Under the pieces are notes generated by a model, which worked only from the letters and a program-made list of their open reading frames with translations, was not told where the DNA came from and did no database searches. Source: Acetobacter oeni (lineage in GTDB: Bacteria > Pseudomonadota > Alphaproteobacteria > Acetobacterales > Acetobacteraceae). From it: a stretch of 64,000 nt of DNA. The stretch's first letter is position 1; each line of letters starts with the position of its first letter. Of the stretch, positions 46,797-55,691 are shown one piece after another. The position numbers and the translations under genes are program-made. The stretch covers positions 186,001 to 250,000 of the forward strand of contig NZ_WOTA01000001.1 in the NCBI RefSeq assembly GCF_011516825.1, read 5' to 3'.

Positions 46797-48143
46797 TCAT
46801 CTGCCGAACAGGCGCCTGACCACGCGGAGCGGAAACGTCACGCGCCATGACGTCGATTTTCTGATCTGGTTATAGCCTTCAGACAGTTTTTCAAACTCAT
46901 CACGAACGGCCATTTCTTCCCGGGCCCTTCGCTTCATTCCGCTCTCAAGCTCCACATTCGCCGCGGATATTTCCCGACATTCCCGGGTTTTCTGGTCAAG
47001 CTCACGGCGCAGTTCGCCAATAACGGAGAGTTCACCGATATAGCGCTGCACCTGGACGTGCAGACTTGCGTTTGCTGCTGAAAGAAGACCATTTTCAGAA
47101 GTTTTTTCAGCACATTCCGCTTTGATACTCTCTTCGCGCGCTCTGCTTTCCTGTGTGGTCCGGCGCGCTTCACTGAGCGCGTTTTCCAGCGAGCCGATCG
47201 TTTCTTTTGCGACAGTCAAAGTGTTTTCAGTCCCGGAAATTCTGGTTTCCGGGCTGTCGAGAACAGTGCGGGTAAAAGGAAAGGCCGCCGGATCGGTCTC
47301 GTAATCATCGCTGGAATGAGCAACTGTTTTCAGAGCAGGAAGGTCACTCCTGCCAGAAGCCCATGCGGCAGTGAGCGCATCGAAATCCTGTTCTTCCAGC
47401 CCGGCCGCCGCTGCCCGGTGCGGCCGCCAGTGGTAAAGAATGCTCGCCAGCCACGCCGAAGGATGAATACGGGCGAGAGGGCCGTCTGATGTTTCTTCAG
47501 AAAAGCGGCTGAATACTTCGCTGTCTTCGCGAACGAAAACAAGGATGTTCTGGGCATACCACCATTTGACATCCGAAGATGACCAGAACCGGTCACGCAG
47601 AAAATCGAAACAGAGGTATCCCTGCCGGCGAAACAGAAGCGCCCAGAATTCAGGCCACTGCTCATTGATGTGCCCCGTCCCGTACTGATAAGGCACCGCC
47701 GCCGAAAACAGCACGACATCACTCAGACCCGTCAGATCTTCAACAAAACTTTCCGAGCGCGCGAACGGCAGATGCTCGGCAACCTCCAGACAAATCGCCA
47801 GATCAAAACGCGCTTCCGCCGTCCGGCCGGCAACGACGCTGCCAAGCCCGGGCGCCGAAAGATCCGCCGGCAAAAACAGATCCCGCCCCACGAGCAACTG
47901 CTCCGGTGAAACATAATCACCGTCAACACCCAGCCCGCGCGTCGCGCCATTCTCCATCGCCGCCCGCAGCCACGAGCCGACGCCACATCCGATATCCACA
48001 ACGGATTCAGCGGGATGATAACGGAACAGTTCCGGCAGAACAGTGCGTGCCGACATCAGGCTTTCCGTGGCCTGGTCTTCGTAAAAAGCGGTATTGTAAA
48101 GGTCTGAACTGCCGTTTTTCAGATCATCGGATGTCACGGGCAT
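46797..48143 (-). CDS. SAM-dependent methyltransferase with coiled-coil C-terminus
   Basis: A 448-residue protein. Residues 1-210 form a class I methyltransferase: VVDIGCGVGSWLRAA is motif I, GLGVDGDYV the next acidic strand and FDLAICLEVAEHLPF motif IV. A middle segment is followed by a coiled coil of about 120 residues (about 300-425) and a C-terminal STSWRVTFPLRVVRRLFGR (430-448). That ending is shared with the GT4 protein of the same unit. Overlap of 20 bases with the upstream GT2 gene indicates coupling. It probably methylates a surface sugar or glycan end. Confidence 0.8.
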   Translation of the reverse strand: MPVTSDDLKNGSSDLYNTAFYEDQATESLMSARTVLPELFRYHPAESVVDIGCGVGSWLRAAMENGATRGLGVDGDYVSPEQLLVGRDLFLPADLSAPGLGSVVAGRTAEARFDLAICLEVAEHLPFARSESFVEDLTGLSDVVLFSAAVPYQYGTGHINEQWPEFWALLFRRQGYLCFDFLRDRFWSSSDVKWWYAQNILVFVREDSEVFSRFSEETSDGPLARIHPSAWLASILYHWRPHRAAAAGLEEQDFDALTAAWASGRSDLPALKTVAHSSDDYETDPAAFPFTRTVLDSPETRISGTENTLTVAKETIGSLENALSEARRTTQESRAREESIKAECAEKTSENGLLSAANASLHVQVQRYIGELSVIGELRRELDQKTRECREISAANVELESGMKRRAREEMAVRDEFEKLSEGYNQIRKSTSWRVTFPLRVVRRLFGR

Positions 48144-49146
48144 ACTCCGGCAGAGCTAATGGCAGGGCCGGCTCCGGCCTCTTGTCATCCGCCTCCATAG
48201 CATCCGCGATACCCTTTGCGCGAGACAGGAAAAAAGCCTGGCTGTAAGCTTTGTCCAGAGCTTCCTGCAGACGTTCATGAACAGGACATCCCGCTTCCTC
48301 ACGTGCAAGCGTCAGAGCTTCCAGCCTGCGCGCTCGCCGCAGAAGACGCGCATAGTCCGGCCAGCTTTCCCGCCACGCCGCCAGAGCCCGGTCGATCTCG
48401 CAATAGTCGCGAATTTCCGGGTCCGGATGCATTTTGGCGAACAGATACTGCGATCGTCCCTGGCGCCAGGACCGGTCACAGAACTGATCGAAGGAAAGCG
48501 CCCGGATCATGATCGCACAGGCGTCCGGCTCATAAACAACACGTAACCCGTGCCGGGAGAGCCGCCAGCCCAGCTCGATGTCTTCACATCCGAAGCGAAA
48601 TTCCGGCCGGAAAACGCCATGCCGCACCAGAAGGGAGCGTTTGCAGGAACTCCGCCCGCCCCAGAACTCCCGAAAGCTCAGAACCTGCCTGGGCTGAATC
48701 CACCCATACGAAAAAAGCTGCATCCCGACCTGCGTGACATGACGCATGAGCGGAAGGGATTCGATCTCCGGCGCAAGGACGGTCCGGCTCAGAACCGCCG
48801 TTTCCACCCGGGGATCGGACAGATGTGCCGCGAGATGCATGCAGAGAAATTCGGGCATCGTCACATCGTCATCGTCAAGAAAAACGACCACCGGCGCCCG
48901 CGCCGCAAACACACCGAGATTTTTAGCAGCCGCAAGCCCCGCCGCCCGCTGTGAGAAAATACGGAGCGGAAGCCGGTTGCTCCACGCCGCCAGAATCTCG
49001 CGCGTGTCATCCGTCGAGCCATCATCGACAGCTATAATTTCAAACCGGTCCGGCTGAAGCGTCTGGCTGGCAAGCCCTTCCAGCACCCGGGGAAGCAGAT
49101 GCGCGCGATTATGCGTCGTCAGGATCGCGGAGATCTCAACCGTCAT
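48124..49146 (-). CDS. Glycosyltransferase family 2
   Basis: A 340-residue GT-A enzyme. The N-terminus ISAILTTHNRAHLLPRVLEGL and VDDGSTDDT are the nucleotide-sugar-binding motifs, VVFLDDDDVTMPEF holds the metal DxD, and GCEDIELGWRL holds the probable catalytic acidic residues. The C-terminal 100 residues are helical and probably membrane-associated or for partner contacts. No membrane helix is seen. It overlaps the upstream gene by ATGA and the methyltransferase gene downstream by 20 bases. The donor and acceptor cannot be read from the sequence. Confidence 0.88.
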   Translation of the reverse strand: MTVEISAILTTHNRAHLLPRVLEGLASQTLQPDRFEIIAVDDGSTDDTREILAAWSNRLPLRIFSQRAAGLAAAKNLGVFAARAPVVVFLDDDDVTMPEFLCMHLAAHLSDPRVETAVLSRTVLAPEIESLPLMRHVTQVGMQLFSYGWIQPRQVLSFREFWGGRSSCKRSLLVRHGVFRPEFRFGCEDIELGWRLSRHGLRVVYEPDACAIMIRALSFDQFCDRSWRQGRSQYLFAKMHPDPEIRDYCEIDRALAAWRESWPDYARLLRRARRLEALTLAREEAGCPVHERLQEALDKAYSQAFFLSRAKGIADAMEADDKRPEPALPLALPEYARDIR

Positions 49147-49850
49147 TGTGTAAAAATTTCCACAATCGAGAAGGCTTCATCAATTTTGAGATGTGGATGG
49201 CGGGCCAGCAGACAGTGCATCTCCTCATGAGCCTCGGAACTGCTGTAATGCTGCGCGGGCCGCCGGAGACGATGCGCCATCGTCACATCGTCAACAATCC
49301 CCATTCGGAGACCGGCATTTTCAATGATAACCGGCCAGATAAAATCCAGCCCCCAGCCCATGCGGAAATCGTTACTGAAAGGCAGAAGAAGCTTCACGGC
49401 ATCGCGTCTGATACAAACGAGCGGTCCGATTTCAACAAACCGGGTCCGTCGCGCAATCACGCCGGGAAGCACCTGCACGATAGGATGATCCGTAAAGCTG
49501 TCAGGCGTCCGCGCCGGCTGACAAAGAGCCAGATCGTATTTCCGGGCATACCCCAGAAGACGATCGATCGTGTCTTCCGCCAGCTCAATGTCATCGTCGG
49601 CAATAATGACCCAGTCAAAATCCCGTGCATCGGTCAGGATCTGATTCAGCAGAATAAATTTTGGCGTCGGCCTGGTGACGACAAATCCGGTGCCGGGATG
49701 ATCGTAACACCCATGCCCGCCCGGAGCGAGCGCCACCCAGCGCTGCGTAACGTCGTTTTCGCGGGCCGAGGCAAGACAGTAACCGACATGGGCAACGTTG
49801 CTGGGTCTGTCAGACAGATAAATGCCGACAGCAAGCACTTTATCCACCAA
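49143..49850 (-). CDS. GT-A-like putative glycosyltransferase
   Basis: A 235-residue protein with a compact GT-A-like layout. DFDWVIIADDDIELAEDTI carries a DxD-like metal motif, and FRMGWGLDFIWPVIIENAG recalls DUF707-type proteins. It ends with a His-containing VDDVTMAHRLRRP. The family assignment is tentative. It overlaps the GT4 gene upstream by 11 bases and the GT2 gene downstream by four, so all three are made from one message. Confidence 0.7.
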   Translation of the reverse strand: MVDKVLAVGIYLSDRPSNVAHVGYCLASARENDVTQRWVALAPGGHGCYDHPGTGFVVTRPTPKFILLNQILTDARDFDWVIIADDDIELAEDTIDRLLGYARKYDLALCQPARTPDSFTDHPIVQVLPGVIARRTRFVEIGPLVCIRRDAVKLLLPFSNDFRMGWGLDFIWPVIIENAGLRMGIVDDVTMAHRLRRPAQHYSSSEAHEEMHCLLARHPHLKIDEAFSIVEIFTQ

Positions 49851-51414
49851 TAATCTCCCGCAGGGTTTTCTCCACGACCTTACGCGAAAGAGTATTTATA
49901 ATGTGGTTACGGCCAGCGACCGAAAGGCGCGTCCATAATTCATCGTCAAGATAAAGCCGGATCACCGCCTCGGCAAAAGCCGCCGGATCATCCTCGACAA
50001 GAATATCAACCCCGTCTTCCAGCCCCATGCCCTCCGCGCCCACGCCCGTGGCAACGACCGGCAGTCCGCCCGCCAGACTCTGGCCGACTTTTCCTTTCAT
50101 GCCGGCACCGAAACGGAGCGGTGCCACAAAAATCCGGTGGCTGTCGAGATAGGGCTGCACCTCGGGGATGTATCCAACGACATCCACACCGGGAATCTCG
50201 CAAAGCGCCAGAATTTCATTGCCCATATTGGAACCGGCAATCGTGAACCGCACGTCCGGCAGAGCCTCGCGGATCAGCGGCCAGACCTCGCGAACAAACC
50301 AGAGCACCCCGTCGCCATTCGGCGTGTGCCAGAAGCCCCCGATAAAGAAGATATCTTTCCGCCCGCTTACCCCCGGCGGCTCCGCTTCATCAATCTCGAA
50401 AACATTCGGCAGAACCCTGACACATGCCCGGGGCGCAAGCGCCAGAACCGCCTCCCGTTCATCAGCCGTAACGGCAAGCGTCACATCGGCCGCCAGAGCA
50501 ACCTCCACCTCTACATCCCGGACCCGACGCGCCTCCGCCAGCTTTACGTCGTCGCCAAGCACCAGAGCCTCCCGCTCCTGGCGCACGCCATGAAAATCGA
50601 CCATGTCGAAGATAATCACGGCATCCGGAAAGTGCAGACGCACAAACGGCATGAAATTCAGAGCGATGCCGTAAAAGGAAATAAAAGCCCGGTCCAGCAT
50701 CGGAGGCCCGTCACAGATCCATGACGCCAGTTCGTCAGCGCCATAGAGAACCCGGATGACCCCCAGTCTTTCAAGCGCATCCTCGTAATGTTTGCGCCCC
50801 TCCGGCGTCCCCGCCGTGCCCGGCTGCTGCTCCCGCGTAAACGCGGAGAGAAAAATGATCTTCCATCCGGATTTGTTAAGTATATCAATGATATTTAACA
50901 GACGCAGCCCGCCGGAATGCTGATCGTACAGCGGAAGCATGTCCGCCACGACAAGAATATGGCCGCGAATACGTGGGTGCACAGACAGCGCCGGGGACAG
51001 GTCCGCAGCCACAACATCAGGTGCCGCGGCAATAAGCGCCTGAGAGGCCGCCGGAAGAGCCGGAACCCCGTCCTCACCAGTGTCGGACAGACCGCGCAGC
51101 ATCATCACGGCCCGGCGCAGAGGCTTCGTAAGCCGCCACGATGTCGACTGGTAAAACGCCTGAATAAAGGTCGTCAGCTGGATATTCTCAGCCCGAAGAT
51201 GCTGACACTCCGCCTCAAGGCCCGGAAGACGATCCGCTTCCGCCTTCAGTTTTTCCGCGCGCTCCTCAAGCTCCGTCCGCGTCGCGCGCAAATCATCGCG
51301 TTCACACATAAGACGTGCGATTTCGCGATGCAGAATGGCTTCCCTCGGCGTGATGTTCGTCGCCGCCACGTCAATCCCGGGCGCGCTGGCGCTCGATGTA
51401 TTCAGTTGATTCAC
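49840..51414 (-). CDS. Glycosyltransferase family 4 with N-terminal coiled coil
   Basis: A 524-residue protein. Residues 25-85 are a coiled coil rich in Glu, Arg and Leu, followed by STSWRLTKPLRR at about 90-101, then a linker. From about residue 150 a GT-B fold begins (HILVVADMLPLYDQHSGGLR). Its C-terminal half has KDIFFIGGFWHTPNGDGVLW and the donor-site GMKGKVGQSLAGGLPVVATG, typical of GT4. It is first in the minus-strand glycan unit, behind an AT-rich promoter region. The coiled coil and STSWR segment match the C-terminus of the methyltransferase encoded in the same unit. Confidence 0.85.
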   Translation of the reverse strand: MNQLNTSSASAPGIDVAATNITPREAILHREIARLMCERDDLRATRTELEERAEKLKAEADRLPGLEAECQHLRAENIQLTTFIQAFYQSTSWRLTKPLRRAVMMLRGLSDTGEDGVPALPAASQALIAAAPDVVAADLSPALSVHPRIRGHILVVADMLPLYDQHSGGLRLLNIIDILNKSGWKIIFLSAFTREQQPGTAGTPEGRKHYEDALERLGVIRVLYGADELASWICDGPPMLDRAFISFYGIALNFMPFVRLHFPDAVIIFDMVDFHGVRQEREALVLGDDVKLAEARRVRDVEVEVALAADVTLAVTADEREAVLALAPRACVRVLPNVFEIDEAEPPGVSGRKDIFFIGGFWHTPNGDGVLWFVREVWPLIREALPDVRFTIAGSNMGNEILALCEIPGVDVVGYIPEVQPYLDSHRIFVAPLRFGAGMKGKVGQSLAGGLPVVATGVGAEGMGLEDGVDILVEDDPAAFAEAVIRLYLDDELWTRLSVAGRNHIINTLSRKVVEKTLREIIGG

Positions 51415-51815
51415 TGCGCCGACCAGTTAAATATTACACAATTTCTCATTATATATTATTTTGTAAACTTCTTGTAGATGGAAAAAGACCGCCAGAGGCT
51501 GACCTTCCGCAGTCAAAAGAACTGCTGCCTTCCGGATACTCAGTCAGCATGCCGGAAACCCGAACCCGCTCCACGAAGCTCCATGCCGCGCTGTCATCCC
51601 TCATCCCGGTCGGACAAACACAGCCGGAGCACATCGCATCAGCATCTTCATCCGCAAAAAGAACACCCGGAAAGTCCGGGGCGGAAAACAGCACGAAACA
51701 GGAAACTTCTCAACCTCGCCAGATAGACGAGCCCGCACCGTATCAGAAGTGAAACACAGCCCGTCCGGACCGCGAAAGCAGGCGCTCAGCAACAGAGGAT
51801 GATAACAGGTGTCCG
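51415..51815. other. Right border of the glycan island
   Basis: The first 60 bases are very AT-rich and contain the candidate promoter for the glycan unit. The rest has short open frames on both strands (for example a 67-codon frame from 51549) without ribosome sites or recognisable products. It may be remnant sequence. Confidence 0.45.
51448..51476 (-). promoter_or_regulatory. Candidate promoter of the glycan unit
   Basis: On the minus strand a perfect TATAAT (complement of 51448-51453) lies 17 bases after TACAAG (51471-51476), about 35 bases upstream of the GT4 start codon. The -10 is ideal, the -35 is poor, and the AT-rich setting makes chance matches likely. Confidence 0.35.
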
Positions 51816-52298
51816 TTAAAGAAACCGATACATCACCAGCGCATCCACCGGCCCCAGTGACGGATGATCGAACGCCTCCGGCAGCCGTCCGACCGTCTCA
51901 AATCCCAGAAACGTCCACAGCCGGACCGCCCGGACATTGGTGGAAATCACAAAATTGAACTGCATCGCCCGAAACCCGCTCTCACGGGCCAGTTCCAGAG
52001 ATCGCAGACACATTGCCCGCGCCACACCCCGACCCGTCACGAACGATCCTGTTACATACCCGCAATTACACACATGCCGTCCGCCACCGGACTGATTGGC
52101 CCGGATATAGAAAGTCCCGACCGGCCGACCCGCTTCACAGGCCACAAATGTCCGTTTGTCCGGCGCCAGCCAGTAAGCCAGCATCGCATCCCGGCTCATG
52201 TCCCGGTCCAGCGCATACGTCTCCCCGTTCCGGATCACCGGCTCCAGAATCGCCAGGATCGCCTCGTCATCCCCGGCCCGAACCGCCCTGATCTCCAT
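51816..52298 (-). CDS. Phosphinothricin-type GNAT acetyltransferase
   Basis: A 160-residue N-acetyltransferase. MEIRAVRAGDDEAILAILEPVIRNGETYALD resembles the N-terminus of phosphinothricin/methionine-sulfone acetyltransferases. The acetyl-CoA loop is VTGSFVTGRGVARAM, and the C-terminal LWTFLGFETVGRLPEAF is typical of GNAT. The start ATG at 52298 has CCGGAGG upstream and lies one base after the MFS stop codon, so it is coupled to that transporter gene. The substrate is probably an amine or amino-acid analogue; pairing with an exporter would suit detoxification, which is inference. Confidence 0.8.
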   Translation of the reverse strand: MEIRAVRAGDDEAILAILEPVIRNGETYALDRDMSRDAMLAYWLAPDKRTFVACEAGRPVGTFYIRANQSGGGRHVCNCGYVTGSFVTGRGVARAMCLRSLELARESGFRAMQFNFVISTNVRAVRLWTFLGFETVGRLPEAFDHPSLGPVDALVMYRFL

Positions 52299-52299
52299 C

Positions 52300-53529
52300 T
52301 CACGCCTCCGGTGTTTCACGACGCCACCGGGCAGCCGGCACCATCAGCAGCGGAACGATCCCTGCCAGCGCCGCCAGCGCCGCCACCAGGAAAACCCCCG
52401 GCAGCGAAAAATACCGCGCCACCGTGCCGGAACACAGCGCCGCAATCCCGGCCCCGCTGTCAAAAAAGGCGTCGAACAGCGCAAAAGCCATCCCGCGCCG
52501 CGCCGCCGGAACCGTCGCCAGAACCGGCAGATTCAACAGCGGATAGCCCATCGAAAACCCGAACCCCGTCACAACCGTCCCCGCCAGCGCCATCACCGGC
52601 GTCGGCGCCAGCCAGATCACGCAAAGCCCGAGCGCCTCAACTACCAGACACATGACAGCCGGCCAGCGCGAACGGACCCGATCGCTCAGATCCGAAAACA
52701 GCACCCGCGCCGCCACATGACCGACGCCAAACCCCGCAATCCCGGTCCCGGCACTCCCCAGCGGCAGAACGCCCCATCCATGCGCCTCGTAATCCAGAGC
52801 CAGAAACGACGTAATCGCCGCAAACCCGCACGCATTGGCAAACAGCCCAAGCCCCGGAAGCAGAATCACCGCAAGCAGCGGACCAATGGGCGCAGCGTCA
52901 TGATGATGCGTGACAGACCCGGGCCGGATGAAAAACGACACCCCGATCCCGACCAGAGGGATCAGCATGGAAACAACACATGCCAGCCTGAACCCGCCCG
53001 GCTGGCCATGGTCAAGCCACGCCCCGAACACCGATCCCAGAGCCAGCCCCGCAAACAGCCCGAGCCCAACCCACGACACCGCCCGCCCGACGCGCTCCGG
53101 CCCCGCCCGGTCAACCGCCCAGAGCCCGGTCCCGGAAATCACCAGTCCCTCGCCAATACCCATGAAAATCCGTCCCGAGACGATCAGCCCCGTCGCGGCC
53201 CGCCGCCCCGCAACGCCCGCATCGAGGAAAAAGTCAGAGACGGTGTAGGCCAGACCGCAAAACATCATCGCAACCAGCCCGGCCACAACCGCGAACTGCC
53301 CGCCCCGCCGGTCCGTCAGATGCCCGCACCACGGACGCGACAGCAACGTCGCAATCGATTCCAGCCCGATGATCCAGCCAACAAACGTCAGACTGTAACC
53401 GGCGTCCCCGTTCAGCCGCTGCGGCAGGATCGGCAGCGCAATCCCCATCGCCGTCATGCCCAGCAGCGTGATCCCGGCAATCCCCGCCGTGGCGGCCACA
53501 CCCGACGACGCATGATTGCGCCCGCTCAT
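52300..53529 (-). CDS. MFS transporter, drug-efflux-like
   Basis: A 409-residue permease with twelve predicted helices. The loop 2-3 motif appears as SRPWCGHLTDRRGGQF, close to the MFS signature G-x-L-x-D-R-x-G-R, and GRIFMGIGEGLVISG lies in helix 4. The layout resembles the YfcJ/YhhS and arabinose-efflux group. It overlaps the murJ stop by four bases (ATGA) and precedes the acetyltransferase gene by one base, so the three form one unit. The substrate is unknown. Confidence 0.85.
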   Translation of the reverse strand: MSGRNHASSGVAATAGIAGITLLGMTAMGIALPILPQRLNGDAGYSLTFVGWIIGLESIATLLSRPWCGHLTDRRGGQFAVVAGLVAMMFCGLAYTVSDFFLDAGVAGRRAATGLIVSGRIFMGIGEGLVISGTGLWAVDRAGPERVGRAVSWVGLGLFAGLALGSVFGAWLDHGQPGGFRLACVVSMLIPLVGIGVSFFIRPGSVTHHHDAAPIGPLLAVILLPGLGLFANACGFAAITSFLALDYEAHGWGVLPLGSAGTGIAGFGVGHVAARVLFSDLSDRVRSRWPAVMCLVVEALGLCVIWLAPTPVMALAGTVVTGFGFSMGYPLLNLPVLATVPAARRGMAFALFDAFFDSGAGIAALCSGTVARYFSLPGVFLVAALAALAGIVPLLMVPAARWRRETPEA

Positions 53530-55091
53530 CGGGCCGCGGAACGCCGCCGGATCAGACGCCTGCGCAGCCTTTCCAGAGCGGAAACCAGATCCAGCACGCC
53601 CAGCACATGCAGCAGCACGAGATACACTATGCCACCCAGCGGAACCTCTGCCGCAAGACGCATCCCCAGCCAGAACGTGATGTGAGCCACCGGCACCGGC
53701 AACAGGACATTGACGATCACCAGAACAACTCCCATCGCCAGCGCCGCCCCCGTCATCATCACAACCCGGTTGCGCGCCACCTCATCGATCCGCAGCGCAT
53801 CCCGTCGGTAAAGCAGCATCGACAGAATCGTGACATTGACGATCGCCGCCAGACTGCTTGCCAGCGGCGGTCCGACATGCGCCAGAGGCCGCATCAGCAG
53901 AAGATTCAGGACCAGGTTGAGCGCCATCGTAAAGAACCCGACCTTCACCGGCGTCGAAGTGTCGCCACGCGCAAAAAAGGCCGGCGACAGCACCTTGATC
54001 AGCACAAACGCCGGCAGCCCCAGCGCATAGGCCCGCAGAGACTGCGCCGCCAGCGTGCCGTCCAGCAGCGTAAACGACCCGTGCGAAAACAGAACCTGCA
54101 TGATCGGCGTGCCCAGCGCGATCAGCCCCGCCATCGCCGGCAGCGTCAGCATCAGCACGTAATCAAGAGCCCGCCCCTGGAGCCGGTGCGCCTCGTCATG
54201 CTCGCCCGCCGCCAGATGCCGGGTCAGAACCGGCAGCAGCGTCGTCCCCGCCGCAGCCCCCAGAACCCCGAGCGGCAGCTGGTTCAGTCGGTCGGCGAAA
54301 TACATCAGCGACACACTGCCCGTCGGCAGCAACGTCGCAATAATCGTGTCGATCGTCAGATTGATCTGTGTGACACCGCTCCCGATCAGCCCGGGCAACA
54401 TCCGGCGCCCAAGCAAACGAATACGCGGTGTCAGACGGGGGGGCAGGGGGGTGATGTCAAACCCGGCCCGCCGCGCCGCGATCATCAGCAACCCCAGCTG
54501 CACCACACCGGACACCGTGACACCCCACGCCGCCGCATGGGCCACGGAAGGGAAATAAGGTGTCGCAAACAGAATGAAGGCAATGCCGATGACATTGAAA
54601 GCCAGATAAGCCGCCGCTGCCATGCTGAACCGGTGCAGCCCGTTCAGCACGCCCGAAACCAGCGCCGCCGCGCAGATCAGCACCAGATAGGGGAACGTGA
54701 TCCGGCTCAGCGTCACCCCGAGATCATATTGCGGCCCGTTGGCCACAAACCCCGGTGCAATCACCCGCAGAACATTCGGCATGAAAATCTCGCCGAGAAT
54801 GCAGAGAGTGATCAGCCAGGTCAGCAGAACACCAAAGACCCGCCGCGCCAGCAGCCGCGCTTCCGCCTCGCCGTCTTCAGCCAGAATCGAAGAGAACAGC
54901 GGCACAAACGCCGCGTTGAACGCCCCCTCGCCAAACAGACGACGAAACATGTTCGGCAGCCGGAACGCCACCAGATACGCATCCTGCATCGGCCCGGCGC
55001 CCATGAAAGCAGCAAAAAGCTGATCACGAACCAGACCGAGAACACGGCTGAGCATCGTCCAGACACTGACTGAGAAGAATCCTTTAAGCAT
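53526..55091 (-). CDS. murJ: Lipid II flippase MurJ
   Basis: Flips the peptidoglycan precursor lipid II across the inner membrane. The 521-residue chain begins MLKGFFSVSVWTMLSRVLGLVRDQLFAAFMGAG, the MurJ signature, and continues with LPNMFRRLFGEGAFNAAFVPLF. Fourteen membrane helices are expected. The conserved charged residues of the central cavity (Arg in SRVLGLVRD and RRLFGEG) are present. The last 20 residues are Arg-rich. It is the first gene of a unit with an MFS transporter and an acetyltransferase, which is not the common murJ setting. Confidence 0.95.
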   Translation of the reverse strand: MLKGFFSVSVWTMLSRVLGLVRDQLFAAFMGAGPMQDAYLVAFRLPNMFRRLFGEGAFNAAFVPLFSSILAEDGEAEARLLARRVFGVLLTWLITLCILGEIFMPNVLRVIAPGFVANGPQYDLGVTLSRITFPYLVLICAAALVSGVLNGLHRFSMAAAAYLAFNVIGIAFILFATPYFPSVAHAAAWGVTVSGVVQLGLLMIAARRAGFDITPLPPRLTPRIRLLGRRMLPGLIGSGVTQINLTIDTIIATLLPTGSVSLMYFADRLNQLPLGVLGAAAGTTLLPVLTRHLAAGEHDEAHRLQGRALDYVLMLTLPAMAGLIALGTPIMQVLFSHGSFTLLDGTLAAQSLRAYALGLPAFVLIKVLSPAFFARGDTSTPVKVGFFTMALNLVLNLLLMRPLAHVGPPLASSLAAIVNVTILSMLLYRRDALRIDEVARNRVVMMTGAALAMGVVLVIVNVLLPVPVAHITFWLGMRLAAEVPLGGIVYLVLLHVLGVLDLVSALERLRRRLIRRRSAAR

Positions 55092-55273
55092 GAGCGCTTA
55101 TAGAGAACCCATGACGTTGCCGGAAAGACCGCAGATCAAAGACTTTTCATCGGATTTTTGCCCGGAGGGTCTGCCCCCGCGTTGCCCCGGAGCTTTTTGC
55201 CGGTATGGCTCCGCTCCGCGCACTGCTATAGGAGAGACCGTCGTTTAGTCAGCCTCACGCCGGAGTTGCGATT

Positions 55274-55483
55274 ATGACACAGTTCAGGCTCCCCCGATCG
55301 CCGATCACCTCGACAGCCATCGTCAGAATGGTGGCCATCGGACTCGGCGCCGTGTTTCTGGCCTTCGCCGTGCGCTTCGCACTGGAAATGCCCGACGTCA
55401 TGCCCGGCAACGCAGCCGGAATCCTCGCGCTCGTCGCCCTGGGCACCATTCTCATTCTGGGCGCAATCTGGATCGCCATCTGA
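55274..55483 (+). CDS. Small two-helix membrane protein
   Basis: A 69-residue hydrophobic protein with two predicted helices (VRMVAIGLGAVFLAFAVRF and AAGILALVALGTILILGAIWIAI) and a polar N-terminus. It ends directly at a bidirectional terminator, which supports its expression. The family is not recognised. Confidence 0.6.
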   Translation: MTQFRLPRSPITSTAIVRMVAIGLGAVFLAFAVRFALEMPDVMPGNAAGILALVALGTILILGAIWIAI

Positions 55484-55486
55484 AAA

Positions 55487-55511
55487 AAAACCCGCCGGAA
55501 AGGCGGGTTTT
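55487..55511. terminator. Bidirectional Rho-independent terminator
   Basis: Arms AAAACCCGCC (55487-55496) and GGCGGGTTTT (55502-55511) around GGAAA. On the minus strand it is followed by eight T residues and on the plus strand by TTTTCTT, so it can end both the small membrane protein gene and the minus-strand small ORF. Confidence 0.9.
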
Positions 55512-55583
55512 CTTAACTTTGCAGACCATTCCGGTCACGTCAGCCCGGCGCTTTCGCCGCGACGTTCCGAACGTCAGCCCTGA

Positions 55584-55691
55584 TTACTTATCGGCAGGGG
55601 TGACCGGCACTGCATTTTTAGAGTGATCATGAGCAGCCACGAGCACAGCTACGAGGCTGCTTGAGAAAATGCGTGCGATCCGGGTGACCAT
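55584..55691 (-). CDS. Putative 35-residue membrane or secreted peptide
   Basis: A short gene: ATG at 55691, preceded on the minus strand by AGGAG with a 7-base spacer, and TAA at 55584. The peptide starts MVTRIARIFSSSLVAVLVAA, a basic N-terminus followed by a hydrophobic run like a signal or membrane segment, then a polar tail. A terminator with eight T residues lies 73 bases downstream on the same strand. The ribosome site and terminator together make it a believable small protein, but no family is known to me. Confidence 0.5.
   Translation of the reverse strand: MVTRIARIFSSSLVAVLVAAHDHSKNAVPVTPADK

Noticed and set aside
51549-51752. 67-codon plus-strand frame at the island border
   Set aside because: Low-complexity Ser/Thr/Lys composition and no ribosome site; could be remnant DNA.
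53607-55073. Plus-strand open frame of 488 codons opposite murJ
   Set aside because: Antisense shadow; very rich in Arg, Gln and His, with no domain.
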